This document shows positions 15,402 through 19,984 of a stretch of 19,984 nucleotides of DNA, one piece after another. Origin of the DNA: Gammaproteobacteria bacterium. GTDB lineage: Bacteria; Pseudomonadota; Gammaproteobacteria; UBA6429; Thiohalophilaceae. The position numbers and the translations under genes are program-made. The stretch is from contig JAUVGM010000005.1 in assembly GCA_030593785.1 (NCBI GenBank), positions 1 through 19,984 on the forward strand, written 5' to 3'. Position 1 is the stretch's first letter. The number at the start of each line of letters is the position of its first letter. A model generated the notes under the pieces. It worked only from the letters and a program-made list of their open reading frames with translations, was not told the origin of the DNA and made no database searches.

Positions 15402-16577
15402 CTATTTTACTTTCCAATTCGAACCGTCTTTAACTAACTGGCGATCACAGCCCATGTCTTTTGCAGAGCCTGTTTGTCCCGGTAAGGTGCATATTACTCT
15501 TTCACCTTGCTGACGTAATTCTGTAATTGCTTTTTGTAACTCAGTATCATTGTCCGCGGGTGCGTAAATGGCCGCAACCTGATTGTTTTTATGGCCAGAT
15601 AACGAAAGCAGTGTTTTCAGATCTGTACTAAAACCAGTAGCAGGTCTTGCCCGTCCAAAAACCTCACCAATATCATCATATCGACCACCTAGTGCAACGG
15701 CTTGTCCACGCCCTGCAACATATGCGGCAAACACCATACCGGTGTGGTAGTTATAGCCTCGTAATTCGGCTAAATCATAGTGCACTTCTACACCAGGCAG
15801 ACGTCTTTTCAGCAACTCAGCGATATTTGTTAATTCATCCAACGCACTTAGTACGCCTTTGCCTGCATTTTTCAAAACAGTTTTTGCTTCGCTTAAGACA
15901 GACTCATCACCATTCAAATCAGTAAGTGCAGCAATGGCAATGGCTATTTTGGAGTCTAATTTCCAGTCTTTTAAGTATTCTGCAATTTCAGTATTTGCTT
16001 TACGTTGCAAGCTATCGAACAATGTTGCTTCTTGCTCTTTATCTAATCCCGCTTGTTTAACCAGCTCACGATAAATACCGACATGACCTAAATCGACAAA
16101 AGGTGATGCCACCCCTGATTTTGCCAATGTTTCCAGCATTAAAGAGATAACTTCAACATCACTTTCAATACCTGCGTGACCGTATAGTTCGGCACCCACT
16201 TGTAGTGGGCTACGTGAACCAGCAAAACCATCTGTGCGGGTATGTAAAACCGTACCCATGTAACAAAGACGCGTTGGTGTTTCTCTATTCAATTGGTGTG
16301 CATCAATACGTGCTACTTGCGGTGTCATATCTGCACGCACACCCATTAAACGTCCGGTCAATTGATCGGTTAGCTTAAAGGTTTGTAAATCTAAATCGTT
16401 ACCGGTGCCGGTTAAGAGAGATTCAAGATATTCTATTAGCGGTGGCATTACGAGATCGTAACCCCAGCTTTCATAAGTATCGAGTAAAGTGCGACGCAAT
16501 TGTTCCAGTCTTTTAGCCTGTTCAGGCAAGACTTCTTCAATTCCTTCGGGTAATAACCAGCGGTCTGTTTTATTCAT
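15402..16577 (-). CDS. hisZ: ATP phosphoribosyltransferase regulatory subunit
   Basis: A 391-residue HisRS-like protein that binds short-form HisG and is needed for its activity and histidine feedback in the first step of histidine biosynthesis. Class II synthetase-type core motifs remain: WLLPEGIEEVLP at 7-18, TFKLTD at 66-71, RADMTPQVARIDAH at 81-94, RLCYMGTVLHT at 103-113, ELRGYNYHTG at 271-280, and GGRYDDIGEVFGR at 297-309. The tRNA-binding C-terminal domain of HisRS is absent, and the length fits HisZ, not HisRS. Its presence implies a short HisG elsewhere in the genome (known family rule). The ATG at 16577 has no clear ribosome binding site upstream. Inverted copies of one 60-bp repeat lie on both sides of the gene. 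The position between DUF2065 and purA is normal for many Gammaproteobacteria. Confidence 0.96.
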   Translation of the reverse strand: MNKTDRWLLPEGIEEVLPEQAKRLEQLRRTLLDTYESWGYDLVMPPLIEYLESLLTGTGNDLDLQTFKLTDQLTGRLMGVRADMTPQVARIDAHQLNRETPTRLCYMGTVLHTRTDGFAGSRSPLQVGAELYGHAGIESDVEVISLMLETLAKSGVASPFVDLGHVGIYRELVKQAGLDKEQEATLFDSLQRKANTEIAEYLKDWKLDSKIAIAIAALTDLNGDESVLSEAKTVLKNAGKGVLSALDELTNIAELLKRRLPGVEVHYDLAELRGYNYHTGMVFAAYVAGRGQAVALGGRYDDIGEVFGRARPATGFSTDLKTLLSLSGHKNNQVAAIYAPADNDTELQKAITELRQQGERVICTLPGQTGSAKDMGCDRQLVKDGSNWKVK

Positions 16578-16625
16578 TTTTATATGTTTTTATTAAATCA
16601 AAATTGTTCTTTTTTGTAACTCTTC

Positions 16626-16685
16626 GTCAGACTGACACCCTCTAATATATTCTGTAAGAGGGGCGCTACGAGTCTGACCTACAAA
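16626..16685 (-). repeat. 60-bp palindromic repeat, copy 2 (inverted relative to copy 1)
   Basis: The reverse complement of this stretch differs from 15219-15278 at three positions only, all A/G or T/C changes. Arms: GTCAGACT (16626-16633) with AGTCTGAC (16671-16678), and CCCTCT (16638-16643) with AGAGGG (16657-16662). It lies in the 124-bp gap between the DUF2065 gene and hisZ and would form a strong hairpin in their transcript. Confidence 0.9.
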
Positions 16686-16701
16686 GATCAAAATCATATG
16701 T

Positions 16702-16890
16702 TTAAGATGTTAAAAAATAAACGACCGCTGCTCCGATCGACATACTGATTAAACCCATTGCACGAAGAGTACCTTCATCCAACTCTCTTATGGTACTCAT
16801 TGTTTGCTTAAATGCTTTTGGATTTAGAGCTGGCATTAAACCTTCTATTACCAACACCAAACCCAATGCTATCCAAATTGAATCCCACAT
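16702..16890 (-). CDS. DUF2065 family small membrane protein (YjeT-like)
   Basis: A 62-residue protein of the size and place of E. coli YjeT, which also sits just after hflC. Two hydrophobic segments, about 4-22 and 43-61, flank a short basic/polar loop with NPKAFKQ and RELDE, so it is probably an inner-membrane hairpin. It starts with ATG 11 bp after the hflC stop and is almost surely in the hflX-hflK-hflC transcript. The molecular role of the family is not established. Association with HflKC/FtsH is suggested by position only. Confidence 0.88.
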   Translation of the reverse strand: MWDSIWIALGLVLVIEGLMPALNPKAFKQTMSTIRELDEGTLRAMGLISMSIGAAVVYFLTS

Positions 16891-16901
16891 TCGTTAATTT
16901 A

Positions 16902-17768
16902 TTACTTTGATTTTTTAAAGTATTTGAAAAAATCAGAACTTGGGTCAATCACCATGATGTCGCTCTGCGCATTAAACGAGTTTTTGTATGCGGTTAAGCT
17001 GCGATAAAAAGAGTAGAACTCACGATCTTTATTATAGGCTTTAGCATAAATTGCCGCAGCTTTACCATCACCATCACCACGTGTTTTTTCAGCATCACGA
17101 TAAGCTTCTGCAAGAGTTACTGTACGTTGACGATCAGAGTCGGCACGAATTCTTTCAGCCGCTTCAGCACCACGTGAACGATAATCTTTTGCTACACGAG
17201 TACGTTCTGCTTCCATACGTCGATAAACCGAGTTACTGATATCTTCACTAAAGTCGATACGTTTAACGCGAACATCGACAACCTCGATACCAAACTTATC
17301 AACTTGAGCGTTAGTCGCTTTAGTACTGGCACTCATGATTGCTTCACGTTCACCAGATATAACTTCCTGAATCGTACGTCTACCAAATTGATCACGTAAT
17401 GCATCGTTCACAACAGCATACAAACGAAGTGCTGCAGTACGTTCATTACCACCAGACATGGATTTGTAATATGTTTCGATATTACTAATACGCCATTTTA
17501 CGAAAAAATCAACGTTAACGTTTTTCTTTTCTTTTGTAAGGTAATTTGCCGGACGCGCATCCATCGTTAAAATACGTTTATCGAATTTGCGAATATTATT
17601 TATGAGCGGGATATTTAAATAAATACCCGGTTCAAAATCTGATTTTATAATTTCACCTAAACGAAATTTCAAAACCAGCTCACGTTCATCAACAACAAAA
17701 ATTGACATTAAACCGCCAACTAAAAGTACAACCGCTGCAATTAAACCTGAAGTTTTTATATCAAACAT
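16902..17768 (-). CDS. hflC: HflC, SPFH/band-7 modulator of FtsH protease
   Basis: A 288-residue inner-membrane protein with an N-terminal membrane anchor (about 8-25) and an SPFH/band-7 domain beginning at VVDERELVLKFRLGEI (25-40), followed by a helical, charged region rich in Ala, Glu and Arg (about 185-245). With HflK it forms the large periplasmic cage that surrounds and restrains the FtsH protease. It is shorter than the E. coli protein (334 residues as I recall it). Typical marks are the EPGIYLNIPLINNIRKFDKRI stretch (46-66) and EVVDVRVKRIDF (162-173). It starts 2 bp after the hflK stop, which implies translational coupling and fits the fixed pairing of the two subunits. Confidence 0.96.
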   Translation of the reverse strand: MFDIKTSGLIAAVVLLVGGLMSIFVVDERELVLKFRLGEIIKSDFEPGIYLNIPLINNIRKFDKRILTMDARPANYLTKEKKNVNVDFFVKWRISNIETYYKSMSGGNERTAALRLYAVVNDALRDQFGRRTIQEVISGEREAIMSASTKATNAQVDKFGIEVVDVRVKRIDFSEDISNSVYRRMEAERTRVAKDYRSRGAEAAERIRADSDRQRTVTLAEAYRDAEKTRGDGDGKAAAIYAKAYNKDREFYSFYRSLTAYKNSFNAQSDIMVIDPSSDFFKYFKKSK

Positions 17769-17770
17769 GA

Positions 17771-18979
17771 TTAACGACCCTCCCGGCCACGTAAAAGATC
17801 ACGTGAACGTGATGAATTATTATCAGTAGAGCCAGGTAAAGATTGCTTCATATTTTGCAAATCTTCTAGGCTGATTGATGAACCTTGACGAGACTGCAAA
17901 CGATCTAATGGTAAGTACATTAGGTTGTTGCCTTTTTTCACGTCAATCATCACCTTGTTACTATTACCTAATACCGACTCCATTGTTTCCAGGTAGAGAC
18001 GTTCGCGGGTTACTGCAGGTGCTTTTTTGTATTCAGTTAAAACTTTAAGAAAACGCGACGTTTCACCCGTTGCTTTTGCAATGATTTCATCCCGATATGC
18101 TTCTGATTCTGATTTCATTCGAGCTGCTTTACCACGTGCTTTTGGCAAAATATCATTCGAGTATGCTTCAGCTTCATTCACTAAACGTTCTTTATCTTCT
18201 CGTGCTTTAATCGCATCATTGAAGGCATGTTGCACTTGTTCAGGAGGCTGAGCATTTTGCATATTTACATTAGTCACAATTAAACCTGTTTTGTAACTAT
18301 CCAGAATATCTTGCATTAACTTTCTGGTAGCAGTGGCAACTTCAACACGGCCATCTTTAATAACAAAATCCATTTTGTTTTTACCGACAATTTCACGCAT
18401 GGCCGTTTCTGTCACCTGGCGTAACGTTGTATCGGGATCTCTTACATTGAAAACGTAATCTCTTGCGTTGCCAACTTTGTATTGAACTTCAAATTGGATA
18501 TCAACAATATTCTCATCTTGTGTCAGCATTAATGATTCATGTGAGATGGCGCCAATATTGACACTACGCACACGGTCAACCTCAACCATTTCAACTTTCT
18601 CAATAAAACGGGGGAACCAATGTGGGCCTGGGTCAGTAATACGGTCAAATGCACCAACGCGTAATACAACACCTTGACGACCTTCATCTACGATATAGAT
18701 ACCGGATAATCCCCAAAGAACAAATAAAATAGCAGCAATAAAACCAATACCTTTTGAGCCACCTACAGCGCTACCACTGCCGCCAGATTTTCCGCCTTTG
18801 CCACCAAATATACTGGTCACTTTCTCATTCAATTTTTTGAATACTTCATCTAAATCAGGTGGACCGTCCTGCTTATTGCCTTTGTTACCCCAGGGATCTT
18901 TAGAACCATTCCCGCCGGGCTCATTCCAGGCCATTTCTTGATTTGGCTGGTTCATTTTTGATAACTCTTCTTTCGACAT
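17771..18979 (-). CDS. hflK: HflK, SPFH/band-7 modulator of FtsH protease
   Basis: A 402-residue partner of HflC in the FtsH-regulating membrane complex. The N-terminal cytoplasmic tail is rich in Gly, Asn and Lys and carries the family signature MAWNEPGGN at 16-24. A membrane segment spans about 77-97, then the band-7 domain starts at VDEGRQGVVLRVGAF (97-111). A coiled, charged region with KAREDKERLVNEAEAY and KARGKAARMKSESEAYR leads to a C-terminal tail ending in Arg/Ser-rich sequence. The ATG at 18979 has a poor ribosome binding site. In-frame ATGs at 18955 (Met9, with GAAGAG upstream) and at Met16 (start of MAWNEPGG) are plausible real starts, so the protein may be 8 or 15 residues shorter. 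It lies 63 bp after hflX and 2 bp before hflC. Confidence 0.96.
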   Translation of the reverse strand: MSKEELSKMNQPNQEMAWNEPGGNGSKDPWGNKGNKQDGPPDLDEVFKKLNEKVTSIFGGKGGKSGGSGSAVGGSKGIGFIAAILFVLWGLSGIYIVDEGRQGVVLRVGAFDRITDPGPHWFPRFIEKVEMVEVDRVRSVNIGAISHESLMLTQDENIVDIQFEVQYKVGNARDYVFNVRDPDTTLRQVTETAMREIVGKNKMDFVIKDGRVEVATATRKLMQDILDSYKTGLIVTNVNMQNAQPPEQVQHAFNDAIKAREDKERLVNEAEAYSNDILPKARGKAARMKSESEAYRDEIIAKATGETSRFLKVLTEYKKAPAVTRERLYLETMESVLGNSNKVMIDVKKGNNLMYLPLDRLQSRQGSSISLEDLQNMKQSLPGSTDNNSSRSRDLLRGREGR

Positions 18980-19021
18980 TTTTATGCTCGTCTATTTGCT
19001 TTAAATTAGGTTAATTGTATA

Positions 19022-19040
19022 TGTCACACAAAGGGTGACA
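19022..19040. other. Inverted repeat in the hflX-hflK gap
   Basis: TGTCAC (19022-19027) and GTGACA (19035-19040) form a 6-bp stem with a 7-nt loop just after the hflX stop codon. There is no T run on the minus strand, so it is not a standard terminator. It could be a transcript-processing or stabilising hairpin, or a protein site. Confidence 0.35.
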
Positions 19041-19042
19041 TT

Positions 19043-19984
19043 CTATTGGGCTTGGGCTTCAGTCGCAAGCTGATGAGAGGCATGATTATCTACAATATAC
19101 TGATCAACTGCCTCATATTTGACCAAATTATCCCAATCAGCACGCCGTAAGGTAACATTCATCATCCAGCCGCCCGTTTCCTGAATTTTATCCTCATTCA
19201 CAGCGCCTGCTTCAAATAAACGTGCATGCAACTTTCCTGCTGACGCGGGTATTGAAAGGATGTGATGAATCATATCTGTATTCACCCGCTCGGCTAATGC
19301 TTCATGGAGTAAATCTAGCCCCTCCCCTGTTAGGGCAGAGACCCAAACTCGTATTGGTATGCCTGCTTCATCCCGATCAATACGGGGAGAAACACCATCC
19401 AGTAAATCAATTTTGTTATATACCAACAATTGTGGGCGATTTTCAGCACCAATTTCATCTAAAACCAGGTTGACCTGATCCATGTTATCTTCTCTTTCAT
19501 CACTTGAGGCATCAACCACATGCAACAGTAAATCGGCATCCTGTGTTTCTTTTAATGTTGAACGGAAAGCTGCAACCAGATCATGCGGCAATTGACGAAT
19601 AAATCCTACCGTATCAGCCAATACCACGGGGAAACCGGCAGGTAATTTAATCCGCCTGAGCGTAGGATCCAGTGTTGCAAAAAGCTTATCTGCGGCATAA
19701 ACCTTAGCATTGGTTAAATTGTTAAATAAAGTCGATTTACCTGCATTGGTATACCCCACTAAAGAAATAGTTGGGATTTCTGCTTTTTTACGCGCGCGTC
19801 GTCCTTGTTCACGTTGTCGCTGTACCTTTTCTAAACGCTGTTTCAAAGTACGAATTCGATGACCAATTAACTGGCGATCCGTTTCCAGCTGAGTTTCACC
19901 TGGACCACGTAAGCCAATCCCGCCCTTTTGCCTTTCAAGATGAGACCAGCCACGCACTAAGCGGGTCGATAAATGGCGTAATTG
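19043..19984 (-). CDS. hflX: GTPase HflX (5' end cut by window edge)
   Basis: The visible 313 residues are the C-terminal part of the ribosome-associated GTPase HflX, about 426 residues in E. coli. The frame is open to the last base of the window: codons 19958-19984 encode QLRHLSTRL, which continues naturally into the family motif LVRGWSHLERQKGGIGLRGPG. The GTG at 19957 is therefore an internal Val, not a start. G-protein motifs (numbered from that Val): P-loop GYTNAGKS at 68-75, the switch region around ATLDPTLRRI, DTVG at 115-118 and NKID at 161-164. HflX binds the 50S subunit and splits stalled or stressed 70S ribosomes. It heads the hflX-hflK-hflC block, and hfq would be expected just upstream, outside the window. 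Confidence 0.96.
   Translation of the reverse strand, partial: QLRHLSTRLVRGWSHLERQKGGIGLRGPGETQLETDRQLIGHRIRTLKQRLEKVQRQREQGRRARKKAEIPTISLVGYTNAGKSTLFNNLTNAKVYAADKLFATLDPTLRRIKLPAGFPVVLADTVGFIRQLPHDLVAAFRSTLKETQDADLLLHVVDASSDEREDNMDQVNLVLDEIGAENRPQLLVYNKIDLLDGVSPRIDRDEAGIPIRVWVSALTGEGLDLLHEALAERVNTDMIHHILSIPASAGKLHARLFEAGAVNEDKIQETGGWMMNVTLRRADWDNLVKYEAVDQYIVDNHASHQLATEAQAQ

Noticed and set aside
15647..15925. 92-codon His/Gln-rich plus-strand frame
   Set aside because: It is a shadow of hisZ. The His/Gln bias is the usual antisense artefact.
15219..16685. Composite transposon carrying hisZ
   Set aside because: There is no transposase gene, no target duplication, and hisZ is in a gene order normal for Gammaproteobacteria, so the repeats more likely inserted around it.
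19043..19957. Complete short HflX starting at GTG 19957
   Set aside because: The frame stays open to the window edge and the upstream codons encode conserved HflX sequence, so the gene is simply truncated by the window.

Overview
The window reads as chromosomal DNA from an AT-rich gammaproteobacterium. The right third carries the gene order hflX-hflK-hflC-DUF2065-hisZ-purA, all on the minus strand, an order known from many Gammaproteobacteria. I cannot name the genus from sequence alone. No tRNA, rRNA, CRISPR array or transposase gene is visible.

Right part (about 13.8-20 kb): housekeeping. hflX (cut by the right edge), hflK and hflC (SPFH membrane proteins that modulate FtsH), a small DUF2065 membrane protein, hisZ (histidine biosynthesis regulatory subunit) and purA (AMP synthesis), closed by a strong terminator at 13825-13855. 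Two near-identical 60-bp palindromic repeats lie in opposite orientation on either side of hisZ. The hisZ-purA gap holds a 169-bp run of four hairpins bounded by short terminal inverted repeats.

Left part (about 0.2-13.6 kb): a dense signal-transduction island, also all on the minus strand, in three transcription blocks. Block A: a PotD-like periplasmic binding protein followed 20 bp later by a membrane hybrid kinase (periplasmic sensor, HAMP, PAS, kinase core, receiver). Block B: a soluble 1296-residue hybrid kinase (Hpt, two receivers, four PAS, kinase core, receiver) with its own promoter candidate and a terminator. Block C: a DNA-binding response regulator (MerR/excisionase-type HTH followed by a receiver), a 1205-residue soluble paralogue of the block B kinase, and a PhnD-like periplasmic binding protein.

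Taken together the island encodes three kinase cores, eight receivers, one intact Hpt, one degenerate Hpt that has lost its phospho-acceptor histidine, two binding proteins without any transporter permease or ATPase nearby, and a single DNA-binding output protein. The most economical reading (inference) is a multi-input phosphorelay. In it the binding proteins supply periplasmic ligand information, the lone intact Hpt in block B is the shared phospho-transfer point, and the HTH-receiver protein is the transcriptional output. The first 189 bases hold only weak plus-strand reading frames that I cannot identify.
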